From JASLDZ01 sp038226305 (GTDB lineage Bacteria > Pseudomonadota > Alphaproteobacteria > Caulobacterales > Caulobacteraceae): a DNA stretch of 64,000 nucleotides. The notes beneath the pieces are model-generated. The model saw only the letters and a program-made list of their open reading frames with translations. It did not search any database and was not told where the DNA came from. The stretch is taken from contig JBBRQN010000010.1 of NCBI GenBank assembly GCA_038226305.1, positions 37,602-101,601 of the forward strand. The letters run 5' to 3'. The position numbers and the translations under genes were made by a program. The first letter of the stretch is position 1; each line of letters opens with the position of its first letter. Of the stretch, positions 40,947 through 48,914 are shown in pieces.

Positions 40947-41930
40947 ATGCGGGCGCTGATGGTCGAGCACCTGGCGGCCGATTTCGCAGGGCTGGCCGTG
41001 CGCGATGTGGCGGTGCCGCAGCCCGGGCCGGGGGAGGTGCGGATCGCGGTTCGCGCGGCCTCGGTGAACTTCCCCGACCTTCTGATGACGAAGGGCGAAT
41101 ACCAGCTCAAACCGGCGCTGCCCTTCATCCCCGGCCTCGACCTTGCCGGTGTGATCGATGCGGTGGGCGAGGGCGTGTCTGCGCATCGGATCGGCGAGGC
41201 GGTGGTGGCGGGGGCCCGCACCGGCGGGTTCGCCCAGTTCGCCGTGGTCGCCGCATCGGCTGCGCGCCCCAAGCCCGAACGCCTGAGCTTTGCGCAGGGC
41301 GCGGCTTATGGAGCCGCCTATCTCACCGCCTATGTTGCCCTGGTGCGCCGGGCCCGGCTGCAGCCGGGCGAGACGGTGCTGGTGCAGGGCGCATCCGGCG
41401 GCGTGGGGCTGGCGGCGGTGGACCTCGCCAAGGCGCTGGGGGCGGTGGTGATCGCCGCCTCGGCCTCCGATGCCAAGCTCGACGTTGTGCGGGCGGAATA
41501 CGCACCCGACCAAGTGCTGAACGTCACGGGCGGCTTTCGCGAGCGGCTGAAGGCCCTCACCGGCGGGCGTGGTGCCGACGTGATCTACGACCCCGTGGGA
41601 GGCGACGTGTTCGAGGAGAGCCTGCGCTGCCTGGCGGTGGAGGGGCGGCTCCTGGTCATCGGCTTCGCCTCCGGCCGCATCGGCTCGGCGCCGGCGAACC
41701 TCGCGCTCATCAAGTCAGCCTCGATCCTCGGCGTGCGGGCGGGGGAGTACGGGCGGCTGCACCCGGAACTCGGTGCGGAGAACTTGGCAGAGGTGGACCG
41801 GCTGGCCGCCGCTGGTGCCATCCGCCCCCGCGTGCATGCGGTCGTGCCGCTTGAGGATTGGCGCGAAGCCTTCGAGATGCTCAGCACGCGGCAGGTGATC
41901 GGCAAGGCCGTGATTGAGATGCCGGGCTAG
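40947..41930 (+). CDS. NADPH:quinone oxidoreductase family protein
   Basis: A 327-residue zinc-free medium-chain dehydrogenase. The catalytic domain starts MRALMVEHLAADFAGLAVRD; ASVNFPDLLMTKGEYQ and PFIPGLDLAGVIDAVG are family stretches. The NADPH Rossmann motif is VLVQGASGGVGLAAVDLAKALG. No cysteine cluster for structural zinc is present. It reduces quinones or 2-enoyl compounds. It starts 14 bp after the esterase gene, suggesting co-transcription, and overlaps the convergent pyrD by 4 bp. Confidence 0.9.
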   Translation: MRALMVEHLAADFAGLAVRDVAVPQPGPGEVRIAVRAASVNFPDLLMTKGEYQLKPALPFIPGLDLAGVIDAVGEGVSAHRIGEAVVAGARTGGFAQFAVVAASAARPKPERLSFAQGAAYGAAYLTAYVALVRRARLQPGETVLVQGASGGVGLAAVDLAKALGAVVIAASASDAKLDVVRAEYAPDQVLNVTGGFRERLKALTGGRGADVIYDPVGGDVFEESLRCLAVEGRLLVIGFASGRIGSAPANLALIKSASILGVRAGEYGRLHPELGAENLAEVDRLAAAGAIRPRVHAVVPLEDWREAFEMLSTRQVIGKAVIEMPG

Positions 41931-42967
41931 CGCCCTTCAGCCAACAGCGACGCCAGTTCCCGCTTGATGCGCTGCACCAGCATGGGGCCGTCGTAGACCA
42001 TCGAGGTGTAGAGCTGCACGGCGGTCGCGCCCGCACGGAGCTTGGCAAGGGAGTCCGCGCCGGTGGCCACGCCGCCCACCCCGATCAGCGAGAGGCTCCG
42101 CCCCTGCGCCGCCTGCGAGAACAGGCCGAGGAGGCGGGTGGAGCGCTCGAACAGGGGCCGCCCGGAAAGGCCGCCCGTCTCAGCGGCGTGGGCCGAGCGC
42201 AGGGTGGCAGGGCGATCCACCGTGGTGTTTGAGACCACTAGGCCGTCGAACCCGTGGGCGCAGGCGGACTCCACGATGCCCTCCACCTCGGCATCGTTTA
42301 GGTCGGGTGCGACCTTGAGAAAGATCGGCGGGTCGCGCCGCAGAGCGCCCGGTCGCCGCAGGGTTGAGCGCGCCTCCGCCAGCCGCCCGCCGAGCTCGTC
42401 CAGCGCCGCGCGTGTCTGCAGAGAGCGAAGGCCCGGGGTGTTGGGGGAGGAGACGTTGACGGTGAACCCGTCTGCCAAACCGAACAGGCGGTTGAGCCCG
42501 GTGACGTAGTCGCCGATGCGGTCGGTCGACTCCTTGTTGGCGCCGAGGTTGGCGAAGACGGGGCCGGGGCGGGCATCGGGCAGGGCCCCCAGCCGGGCGG
42601 CGAAGACGTCCAGCCCCTCGCTGTTGAAGCCGAAGCGGTTGATGGCGGCGCGGTCTTCCGACAGGCGGAACAGGCGGGGTTTCGGATTGCCCGGTTGGGG
42701 CAGGGGGGTGACGGTGCCGCACTCCACGAAGCCGAACCCGGCCCGCAGCAGGGGCATGGCGGCGACAGCCCCCTTGTCGAACCCTGCCGCCAGTCCGATC
42801 GGATTGGAGAGGTCGAGGCCGCACAGGTGGGTCGCCAGCGCCGCCGGGTCGGGCGCCCGCTGCACCGGGCCCAGGCCCGAGCGCAGGCTCAGCATCGCGA
42901 GCTCATGCCCCCGCTCAGGATCGAGGTTGCGCAGCGCTGTGGCGGCGAGCCCGAACGGGTCGATCAT
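41927..42967 (-). CDS. pyrD: Dihydroorotate dehydrogenase (quinone), class 2
   Basis: A 346-residue membrane-associated flavoprotein oxidising dihydroorotate to orotate in pyrimidine synthesis, with electrons passed to ubiquinone. The N-terminal helices (about 1-30) bind membrane quinone. FMN and catalytic motifs are NPIGLAAGFDKGA, INRFGFNSEG, TVNVSSPNTPGLRSLQ (class 2 catalytic Ser) and LIGVGGVATGADSLAKL. ATG 42967 overlaps the DUF952 gene stop by 4 bp, forming a SixA-DUF952-pyrD operon. The frame extends further upstream but that part is a shadow. Confidence 0.95.
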   Translation of the reverse strand: MIDPFGLAATALRNLDPERGHELAMLSLRSGLGPVQRAPDPAALATHLCGLDLSNPIGLAAGFDKGAVAAMPLLRAGFGFVECGTVTPLPQPGNPKPRLFRLSEDRAAINRFGFNSEGLDVFAARLGALPDARPGPVFANLGANKESTDRIGDYVTGLNRLFGLADGFTVNVSSPNTPGLRSLQTRAALDELGGRLAEARSTLRRPGALRRDPPIFLKVAPDLNDAEVEGIVESACAHGFDGLVVSNTTVDRPATLRSAHAAETGGLSGRPLFERSTRLLGLFSQAAQGRSLSLIGVGGVATGADSLAKLRAGATAVQLYTSMVYDGPMLVQRIKRELASLLAEGR

Positions 42968-43308
42968 GGGGCCAGCGGCGGCAGGCGGGGGGCGCCATCC
43001 TCGCCCAGGGGGGCCTCGTGCACGGCCGTGACCCGATCCGTCGCCAAGGGGCCGTAGAGGTGCGGGAACATCTGGCCGCCGCGGGAGGGCTCCCACCTCA
43101 GCGCCTCGCCCAGTGCCTCCGCCTCGATCTCCAGCACGAGGAGGTCGGCTCGGCCTCTGAAATGCAGGCTGGCGGTCTCCTGCGCCTGGGCGGCTGTGGA
43201 GAAGTGGATGTAGCCGTCGCGCAGGTCGATCTCGGCTCCGGCGAAGCTTCCGGCGGCCTTCGCGTCGTCCCACACGGCGCGGTCGATCAGCTTGTAGATG
43301 CGGGTCAT
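42964..43308 (-). CDS. DUF952 family protein
   Basis: A 114-residue protein with the DUF952 signatures IYKLIDRAVWDDAKAAG at the start, DGYIHFSTAAQAQETA in the middle and MFPHLYGPLATDRV near the end. The fold resembles ADP-ribosyltransferase-related domains, but activity is unproven. Genes of this family often precede pyrD in alphaproteobacteria, as here, with 4 bp overlaps on both sides implying translational coupling. Confidence 0.87.
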   Translation of the reverse strand: MTRIYKLIDRAVWDDAKAAGSFAGAEIDLRDGYIHFSTAAQAQETASLHFRGRADLLVLEIEAEALGEALRWEPSRGGQMFPHLYGPLATDRVTAVHEAPLGEDGAPRLPPLAP

Positions 43309-43775
43309 GAGTCTTCCGGGGTGATGAATCGGACCAGCCGCCAGGGCGCATGGGCACCGCCGCGCTCGAACACGGCCGCGCTTGCGGGGGGAAAGCCGTC
43401 GCCCAGAACCTCGGCACCGCCAAGCCCGGCCACCGCCTCGGCCAGCCCTGGATTGTGCGCGACGACGATCACGCTCGACGCCCCTGCCGCCTGCGCCGCT
43501 TCGTAGAGGGTGGTGGCCGAGGCGTTGTAGAGGCTGCGCATGGCGCGATGCTCCACGCCGGCCAGCGCCCCTGCCGCCACCTCCCAGGTGGCCTGCGCCC
43601 GGCGTGCGGTGGAGACGAGTGCCACATCCGTGCTGAAGCCGGCGTCTGCGAGGGCGGCTGCGGTGGCCCTTGCGTCGGCGGTGCCCTTGGCGGTGAGGGC
43701 GCGGTCGAAGTCGCGGCCGCTGGCGGCGGAAGGCTCGGCCTCGCCGTGGCGCAACAGGGTCAGCGTTCGCAGCAT
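43305..43775 (-). CDS. SixA-like histidine phosphatase family protein
   Basis: A 156-residue phosphatase of the short branch of the phosphoglycerate mutase superfamily. The catalytic RHG motif is LTLLRHGEAEPS (His at about residue 10), STARRAQATWEVA provides an arginine, and VVAHNPGLAEAVAGL the second histidine. The small size matches SixA, which dephosphorylates phosphohistidine proteins in E. coli. It is first in the operon with DUF952 and pyrD (4 bp overlap). Confidence 0.87.
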   Translation of the reverse strand: MLRTLTLLRHGEAEPSAASGRDFDRALTAKGTADARATAAALADAGFSTDVALVSTARRAQATWEVAAGALAGVEHRAMRSLYNASATTLYEAAQAAGASSVIVVAHNPGLAEAVAGLGGAEVLGDGFPPASAAVFERGGAHAPWRLVRFITPEDS

Positions 43776-43834
43776 GGCGGTGTCATAGCGAAGCCGTTCC
43801 GGGTGCGTCGAGCGCGTGTTAATTGGTTTGCCGC

Positions 43835-43957
43835 ATGGCCGACACCCGCAAACGCACCGCCCAGAACCCTGTCGCGCATGGGGTGCTGATCGCCGTCGCG
43901 GCGGTGATCGGCCTGGGCGTCGGCTGGTACCTGCTGCACTCCGGCGGCGGATTCTAA
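43835..43957 (+). CDS. Small single-pass membrane protein (40 aa)
   Basis: A short open frame in the gap between the SixA-like gene and pgk. The product has a basic N-terminus (MADTRKRTAQNPVAHG), one hydrophobic helix (about 17-33, GVLIAVAAVIGLGVGWYLL) and a Gly-rich tail. Small proteins of this shape are common in Caulobacterales and have no known role. The stop is 5 bp from the convergent pgk stop. No clear ribosome binding site is visible, so support rests on composition and position. Confidence 0.5.
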   Translation: MADTRKRTAQNPVAHGVLIAVAAVIGLGVGWYLLHSGGGF

Positions 43958-43961
43958 GCCT

Positions 43962-45170
43962 CTAGGCTTCGAGCGCCGCCACGCCCGGAAGGGTCTTGCC
44001 CTCCATCCACTCGAGGAACGCGCCCCCTGCGGTGGACAGGAAGGTCATCTCCGAGGCCACGCCCGCATGATGCAGGGCCGCCACCGTGTCGCCGCCCCCG
44101 GCCACCGAGATCAGCTTGCCCGCCTGCGTCAGCTCCGCCGCGTGCTTCGCGGCTTCCACGGTGCCTTTGTCGAATGGGCTCATCTCGAAGACGCCGAGCG
44201 GGCCGTTCCAGACGAGGGTGTGCGAGTTCTCCATCGCGCGCTTCAGGCGAGCCACCGTCTCGGGCCCGGCGTCGAGGATGCGTTCATCGTCGTCCACTTC
44301 GCCGAGGCCCCGCACCCGGGCGGGGGCGCCGGGCTGCATCTTCTCGGCCACCACGATGTCGAGGGGCAGGAACAGTTTGCAGTTGTTGCGACCGGCCAGG
44401 CGGATGATCTCCCGGGCGGTGTCGGCGAGGTCTTTCTCGCAGTAGCTGGCCCCCACGTCGTGCCCCTGGGCGTAGAGGAAGGTGTTGGCCATGCCACCGC
44501 CGATCGCCAGCTTGTCCAGCTTCGTCACGAGGTTCTTCAGGAGGTCGAGCTTGGTCGAGACCTTGGAGCCGCCGACGATGCCCAGCACCGGGCGCTTGGG
44601 GTTGCCCAGCGCCGCCTCCAGGGCGTCAAGCTCCCGCTCCATGGCCAGGCCGGGATAGGCGGGAAGCGCCCGCGCCAGCCCCTCGGTGGAGGCGTGGGCG
44701 CGGTGCGCGGCGGAGAAGGCATCGTTGACGTAGAGGTCGCCGAGCTTGGCGAGCTCCGCCACGAAGGCCGGATCATTCTCTTCTTCGCCCTTGTGGAAGC
44801 GCAGGTTCTCCAGAAGGCACACCCCGCCGTTCTCCAGGGCGTCGACCACCTCGGCGGCGTGGGGTCCGATGCAGTCGTCGGCGAAGGCTACCGGCTGTTC
44901 CAGAAGGTCGGACAGGGGCTCGGCCACCGGCCGCAGGCTCATGCTCGCCACGTGGCGGCCCTTGGGGCGGTCGAAGTGGGCCAGCAGCACCACCTTGGCC
45001 CCCCGCTCCGAGAGAAAGCGGATGGTGGGCAGCGCTGAGCGCAGGCGGGTGTCATCGCTGATCGTGCCGCCCGCGTTGGGCTCGCCGTCGAACGGTACGT
45101 TGAAGTCCACCCGCACCAGCGCGCGCTTGCCGGTGAGGTCGCCGGCTTGATCGAGTCGTCTGAACGTCAT
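43962..45170 (-). CDS. pgk: Phosphoglycerate kinase
   Basis: A 402-residue glycolytic enzyme converting 1,3-bisphosphoglycerate and ADP to 3-phosphoglycerate and ATP. N-domain motifs are KRALVRVDFNVPFD and LLAHFDRPKGR (substrate arginines and aspartates); the nucleotide domain shows LGIVGGSKVSTKLDLL, WNGPLGVFEM and SVAGGGDTVAAL. All conserved segments are intact. It lies downstream of gap and a small membrane protein gene on the same strand, an incomplete form of the classic gap-pgk operon. Confidence 0.97.
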   Translation of the reverse strand: MTFRRLDQAGDLTGKRALVRVDFNVPFDGEPNAGGTISDDTRLRSALPTIRFLSERGAKVVLLAHFDRPKGRHVASMSLRPVAEPLSDLLEQPVAFADDCIGPHAAEVVDALENGGVCLLENLRFHKGEEENDPAFVAELAKLGDLYVNDAFSAAHRAHASTEGLARALPAYPGLAMERELDALEAALGNPKRPVLGIVGGSKVSTKLDLLKNLVTKLDKLAIGGGMANTFLYAQGHDVGASYCEKDLADTAREIIRLAGRNNCKLFLPLDIVVAEKMQPGAPARVRGLGEVDDDERILDAGPETVARLKRAMENSHTLVWNGPLGVFEMSPFDKGTVEAAKHAAELTQAGKLISVAGGGDTVAALHHAGVASEMTFLSTAGGAFLEWMEGKTLPGVAALEA

Positions 45171-45203
45171 GGATTGATCTTCAGCAGGGAAGGGAAACGG
45201 TCG

Positions 45204-45581
45204 TCAGGGGGCTCGCAGGGCATTGGCCAGGGCCGCGCCGGCGATCCAGCCGAAGGCCGAGAAGCCGATGATGGCGAGGCTGGGCTTCTTCGACGGGTTC
45301 CTGGCCATGCGCCCGTAGGCATAGCCCGCCACCGGAATCACGATCGCCAGCAGGCCAGAGGCCAGCAGGCATTCCAGGAGGAGGCGAAACCCCGCCTCGG
45401 TGCCCTTCAGCCGGGCACCGCCCATCGACTGGATCAGGACCGCGGCCGGTGCCGCCAGCCCGCCCACCACGAGCCCGGCCAGCCCGTAGTAGAGCCCTGT
45501 GCGGCTGGTTTTGACCGGCTCGGTCAGAGGAACTTCGCCATCACCATGGCCGTGTCGGCCATGCGGGTCGAGAAGCCCCAC
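45204..45581 (-). CDS. Small membrane protein between gap and pgk
   Basis: Up to 125 residues with three hydrophobic helices (about 31-50, 67-87 and 101-121) joined by short polar loops. No family recognised. The only ATG (45581) lies 58 bp inside the end of gap in another frame; the residues encoded in the overlap look like gap antiframe, so true translation may start later (near EPVKTSRTG) at a non-ATG codon. It lies between gap and pgk on the same strand and is likely co-transcribed. Confidence 0.6.
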   Translation of the reverse strand: MGLLDPHGRHGHGDGEVPLTEPVKTSRTGLYYGLAGLVVGGLAAPAAVLIQSMGGARLKGTEAGFRLLLECLLASGLLAIVIPVAGYAYGRMARNPSKKPSLAIIGFSAFGWIAGAALANALRAP

Positions 45582-46531
45582 TCGTTGTCGTACCAGCTGA
45601 GAATGCGCACCATGCGCCCGCCGACCACCTGGGTCTGGGGCAGGGCGAAGGTCGAGCTATTGGCGATGTGATTGAAGTCGATGCTCACCAGGGGCTCGTC
45701 GGTGTAGCCGAGCACGCCCTTCATGGGCCCGTCGGCGGCGGCCTTGATGGCGGCGTTGATCTCCTCGACCGTCACGTCACGCCCGGCCTCCATCACGAGG
45801 TCCACCACAGAGACATTGGCGGTGGGCACGCGGATCGACGAGCCGTCGAGCTTGCCCTTCAGCGCCGGCAGCACCAGCCCCAGCGCCTTGGCGGCACCCG
45901 TGCTCGTGGGGATCATCGACTGCGCGGCACCCCGGCCGCGGTAGAGATCCTTGTGCATCTGGTCGAGCGACGGCTGGTCGTTGGTGTAGCTGTGGATCGT
46001 GGTCATGTAGCCGCGCTCGATGCCGAACAGGTCGTTCAGCACCTTGGCCACCGGGGCCAGGGCGTTTGTGGTGCAGGAGCCGTTGGAGACGACGTGGTCG
46101 TCGGCGGTCAGCGTCTCGTCGTTGACCTTGTAGACGATGGTCTTGTCGGCCCCGTCGCCGGGGGCGGAGATCAGCACGCGCTTGGCGCCCGCCGTCAGGT
46201 GGGCCGAGGCCTTGTCGCGGGCGGTGAAGATGCCCGTGCATTCGAAGGCGATGTCCACGCCCAACTCGGCGTGGGGCAGCTTGGCGGGGTCGCGCTCGGC
46301 GGTGACGCGGATGAGGCCCGTGCCCACGTCGATCCCGCCGTCCTTGATGCTGACGGGGCCGGGGAAGCGGCCGTGGGTGGAGTCATAGCGGAGCAGGTGC
46401 GCATTCGTCTCGATGGGGCCGAGGTCGTTGATGGCCACGACCTCGATGTCGCGACGGGCGTGCTCGACGATGGAGCGCAGGACCAGACGTCCGATGCGGC
46501 CGAAACCGTTGATGGCGACGCGAACGGCCAT
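45524..46531 (-). CDS. gap: Glyceraldehyde-3-phosphate dehydrogenase
   Basis: A 335-residue type I GAPDH. The NAD-binding start is VAINGFGRIGRLVLR, the catalytic cysteine is in SNGSCTTNALAPVAK, the phosphate-binding segment is GRGAAQSMIPTSTGAAKA, and the end is WYDNEWGFSTRMAD. It oxidises glyceraldehyde-3-phosphate with NAD or NADP. ATG 46531 begins the conserved domain and has GAGGAG 12 bp upstream; the frame remains open for 700 bp further as an antisense shadow of sodC. Confidence 0.97.
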   Translation of the reverse strand: MAVRVAINGFGRIGRLVLRSIVEHARRDIEVVAINDLGPIETNAHLLRYDSTHGRFPGPVSIKDGGIDVGTGLIRVTAERDPAKLPHAELGVDIAFECTGIFTARDKASAHLTAGAKRVLISAPGDGADKTIVYKVNDETLTADDHVVSNGSCTTNALAPVAKVLNDLFGIERGYMTTIHSYTNDQPSLDQMHKDLYRGRGAAQSMIPTSTGAAKALGLVLPALKGKLDGSSIRVPTANVSVVDLVMEAGRDVTVEEINAAIKAAADGPMKGVLGYTDEPLVSIDFNHIANSSTFALPQTQVVGGRMVRILSWYDNEWGFSTRMADTAMVMAKFL

Positions 46532-46709
46532 GCCCTGACTGTGCTCCTCAGATCGAAAAAAGGCCGCAGCCTCTCGTCGTCGAGGGCGTTGATGCGGCGA
46601 CCGGGGTTTCGCGGGCGCACGCCGGGGTGTCAACCCGCGCGCATTCCGGCCAAGGTCAAGCCGCGTGTCCGCTTGTTGCGGCGCGCCCCACGTGAAGGAC
46701 ATATCCCCC

Positions 46710-47255
46710 ATGCGCAGCCTCGCCCTTCTCGCCGCCTCCAGCCTGATCCTGGCGCTGCCCGCAGCCGCCCAGACCGCGGTGGTCTCCCAGACCCCGGCAG
46801 CTCCCATGACCGTGACGTTCGCAGGCGGCGACGGGTCTGCCAGGGGCTCGGCCACGCTAACGCCCGGCCCCAACGGCGTGTTGATCCGGCTGGCGGTCAC
46901 AGGGCTCACCCCCGGCTGGCACGGCATCCACTTACATAAGGTCGGGCTGTGCGAGGGGCCTGGCTTCACCACGGCCGGATCGCACGTGAACTCGGGCGCC
47001 ATGCAGCACGGGCTGATGAATGCGATGGGTGCCGAAGATGGGGACCTGCCCAACATCCACGCCGATGCAACGGGGGCCGTGGTGGCCGAGATGCTGGCCT
47101 CCAAGGTGTCGATCGCGGGCGAGGGCGGCCGTCCCGCCCTGAGGGACGCGGATGGTTCGGCCATCGTGATCCACGCCATGCCCGACGACCTCACCACCCC
47201 GCCGATCGGCGGCTCCGGTGCGCGGGTGGCCTGCTCGGTGATTCCCAAGGCCTGA
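46710..47255 (+). CDS. sodC: Periplasmic Cu/Zn superoxide dismutase with altered zinc ligand
   Basis: A 181-residue exported enzyme with a signal peptide (1-20, ending PAAA). Copper ligands are intact: H74, H76 (GIHLH), bridging H92 (AGSH) and H155 (IVIHAMPDD). The disulfide cysteines C81 and C175 and the active-site Arg R172 are present. Of the zinc ligands, H92, H100 and D112 are kept, but the position of the third histidine (H in GHLGDLP of E. coli SodC) is E109 in GAEDGDLP. GAAGGA 10 bp upstream supports the start at 46710. It removes superoxide in the periplasm. Confidence 0.92.
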   Translation: MRSLALLAASSLILALPAAAQTAVVSQTPAAPMTVTFAGGDGSARGSATLTPGPNGVLIRLAVTGLTPGWHGIHLHKVGLCEGPGFTTAGSHVNSGAMQHGLMNAMGAEDGDLPNIHADATGAVVAEMLASKVSIAGEGGRPALRDADGSAIVIHAMPDDLTTPPIGGSGARVACSVIPKA

Positions 47256-47351
47256 GGCCAGGGCTGCGAGCTGCGCCATCGCGCCCTTTGGCGTGCGATG
47301 CGGTGCGACGCAGTCTATATCGTGAGCGGGTGGGCGTGAGTTGGAGGCGAC

Positions 47352-47615
47352 ATGGCGCAGGACGCCCTCGATCAGGCCCTGAAGCGGCTGGATTCGGCCC
47401 TCGCCGCCCTGGAGGCCCGGTTCGCCGAACGCGAGGCCGTGCCTGACCTGTTCACCGCGCCCGCGGTCGAGCCGGAACGGCTGATCGAACTGGAAGCCCA
47501 GGTCGGAGCCCTCAAAGATCGGGAGCGGGCGCTCGAGGCGGTCGCCGCCGAGGCTTCCGCCGCCCTAGGCCGGGCCGCGGCCGAAGTGCGCGCCGCCCTG
47601 AACGCGGAGGCCTGA
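47352..47615 (+). CDS. DUF4164-like coiled-coil protein
   Basis: An 87-residue, Ala/Glu-rich protein with heptad character through two segments (about 3-26 and 43-80) interrupted by a Pro-containing loop (VPDLFTAPAVEPE). It resembles the DUF4164 proteins that sit upstream of zapA in alphaproteobacteria. It starts at ATG 47352 after GGAGGCGAC and ends 4 bp before zapA, so the pair is an operon. A role together with ZapA in cell division is inferred from this conserved pairing. Confidence 0.78.
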   Translation: MAQDALDQALKRLDSALAALEARFAEREAVPDLFTAPAVEPERLIELEAQVGALKDRERALEAVAAEASAALGRAAAEVRAALNAEA

Positions 47616-47619
47616 GACT

Positions 47620-47967
47620 ATGTCTACGGTGACGGTTGAGGTGAACGGCCGGGCCTATCAGGTGGGCTGCGAAGACGGGCAGGAGGCCCATGTGGAGGCC
47701 CTGGCCCGCGCCTTCGGGGCGCAGGTGCGCGAGGTGGGCCGCTCGGTCGGGCAGGTGGGCGACCTGCGGCTGTTCCTGATGGCGGCCCTGCTCACCGCCG
47801 ACGAACTGGGCGATGCCCGGCAGCGCCTCGCTCAGGCCCAGAGCGAGATCGCGCAGCTGCGCGCCGCCACGGGCGGGGGCGGTCGTTCTCAGGCCGCGCT
47901 GGCGGACCGGGCCGCCGCAGCCGTCGATGCCGCCGCACAACGCATCGAGACGCTGTTGGCGCACTAG
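47620..47967 (+). CDS. zapA: Cell division protein ZapA
   Basis: A 115-residue ZapA: the N-terminal domain (VTVEVNGRAYQVGCEDGQE, then HVEALARAFGAQVREVG) contacts FtsZ, and the C-terminal half is a coiled coil (about 55-85 and 97-115) for tetramerisation. It promotes Z-ring bundling at mid-cell. In many alphaproteobacteria the 6S RNA and formyl-THF cyclo-ligase genes follow zapA; here neither does, and a stress promoter begins 30 bp after the stop. Confidence 0.9.
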   Translation: MSTVTVEVNGRAYQVGCEDGQEAHVEALARAFGAQVREVGRSVGQVGDLRLFLMAALLTADELGDARQRLAQAQSEIAQLRAATGGGGRSQAALADRAAAAVDAAAQRIETLLAH

Positions 47968-47996
47968 GGCCTGGCCGGTTAAGGCTAAGCTTGCGC

Positions 47997-48021
47997 GGAA
48001 CCGGCACGGCAGCTCGGCGTT
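47997..48021 (+). promoter_or_regulatory. EcfG-type general stress promoter
   Basis: GGAAC (47997-48001), a 16-base spacer, then CGTT (48018-48021): a perfect match to the alphaproteobacterial EcfG/SigT consensus GGAAC-N16/17-CGTT. It lies 40 bp upstream of the DUF883-like gene, a typical general stress gene. Confidence 0.75.
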
Positions 48022-48060
48022 GCTGCGGCGTCGATTTTTGAATTCACAGGAGACTCTCCC

Positions 48061-48399
48061 ATGTCCGCCAACAGCCGCATGCAGGGCGCCGCCCGAGACG
48101 CCCTGGACGACGCGCGCGATTTCCGCAGCGATGCCCTGCGCGCCGCCGAGCACGCTCAGAAGGCCTTCCCCGAGTTCGCCAAGCAGGCGCGCGACGTCTT
48201 CGAAACCAGCGTCGACCAGTTCCGCGGCCAATTCCGCGATCAGGGCCGAGAAGCTGCCGACGTGGCGGGCGAGCAGCTTGAAAACGCGCGCCTCTACGTT
48301 GTGGACCGGGTGCACGAGCGTCCGCTCACCACCACCCTGGCGGCGGCGGGCGTCGGCTTCCTGATCGGCGTTCTGCTGGCCTCGGGCGGTCGCCGGTGA
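48061..48399 (+). CDS. ElaB/YqjD/DUF883-type membrane-anchored protein
   Basis: A 112-residue protein with a long amphipathic helix (about 10-80) and a C-terminal membrane anchor preceded by the signature VHERPLTTTLAAAGVGFLIG. E. coli YqjD and ElaB are RpoS-controlled, membrane-tail-anchored and bind ribosomes in stationary phase. Here the gene has an EcfG-type promoter, the alphaproteobacterial equivalent of stress control. AGGAG lies about 10 bp before ATG 48061. It overlaps the next gene (YqjE-like) by 4 bp. Confidence 0.83.
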   Translation: MSANSRMQGAARDALDDARDFRSDALRAAEHAQKAFPEFAKQARDVFETSVDQFRGQFRDQGREAADVAGEQLENARLYVVDRVHERPLTTTLAAAGVGFLIGVLLASGGRR

Positions 48400-48848
48400 A
48401 CCTGGGTGCCCTCAATCCCGGCGCGATCCTCAAGCGCGTCCTTTCGGGGGCGGCCGCCGCCGGTGCGGTCGCGGCGTCGGCGGGGGTGGCGGTGGTCGCC
48501 GCCGCCTTCGCGCTCTACGCCCTCATGAAGGAATGGATCGGCCAGCCCGGTGCGGCCGCCGTGGTCGCCCTCGTGTTCGCGCTGATCGCCGGTGGCGCGG
48601 CGATGGTCGCGGCCAACATGGCAGCCGGCGAGAAGGCTGCGCAGGCCCAGGCTGAAGCAAAGCGGCTGGCCGAGCTTCCCCAGCAGGAGACCGGCCTCTT
48701 CGAGCGTGCCCTGAGCCTTGCCAAGGAGCGCCCGTTCATGGCGGCAGGCGCGGCGGTGGCGGCAGGGCTGATCGCCATGCGCAATCCTGCGATGGTGGTC
48801 ACTTTGATCACCGGTGCTCTTGCCAAGCCCGCTCGCCGCAAGCTGTAG
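48396..48848 (+). CDS. Phage holin superfamily III (YqjE-like) membrane protein
   Basis: A 150-residue protein with two adjacent membrane helices (about 25-44 and 53-73) and a shorter hydrophobic region near the C-terminus (about 112-138). The helix pair with a WIGQPGAAAVVAL loop matches the YqjE/PF07332-type 'putative actinobacterial holin-X' family. In E. coli yqjE follows yqjD, the same order as here. GTG 48396 overlaps the previous stop by 4 bp. It is probably a stress-induced inner membrane protein, not a phage lysis gene; no phage genes are nearby. Confidence 0.8.
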   Translation: MNLGALNPGAILKRVLSGAAAAGAVAASAGVAVVAAAFALYALMKEWIGQPGAAAVVALVFALIAGGAAMVAANMAAGEKAAQAQAEAKRLAELPQQETGLFERALSLAKERPFMAAGAAVAAGLIAMRNPAMVVTLITGALAKPARRKL

Positions 48849-48914
48849 ACCAGAGCCTTTCAACCCCGCGCCAGGATCGCCCGCTCGGCGAGCCCGCGCG
48901 ACAGGAGCCCCCAG

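Noticed and set aside
47968..48060. 6S RNA downstream of zapA
   Set aside because: The gap is only 93 bp and contains a stress promoter; no long hairpin of 6S type fits.
48396..48848. Phage holin as evidence for a prophage
   Set aside because: The protein belongs to a chromosomal YqjE-like family and no phage structural, integrase or lysis gene is near.
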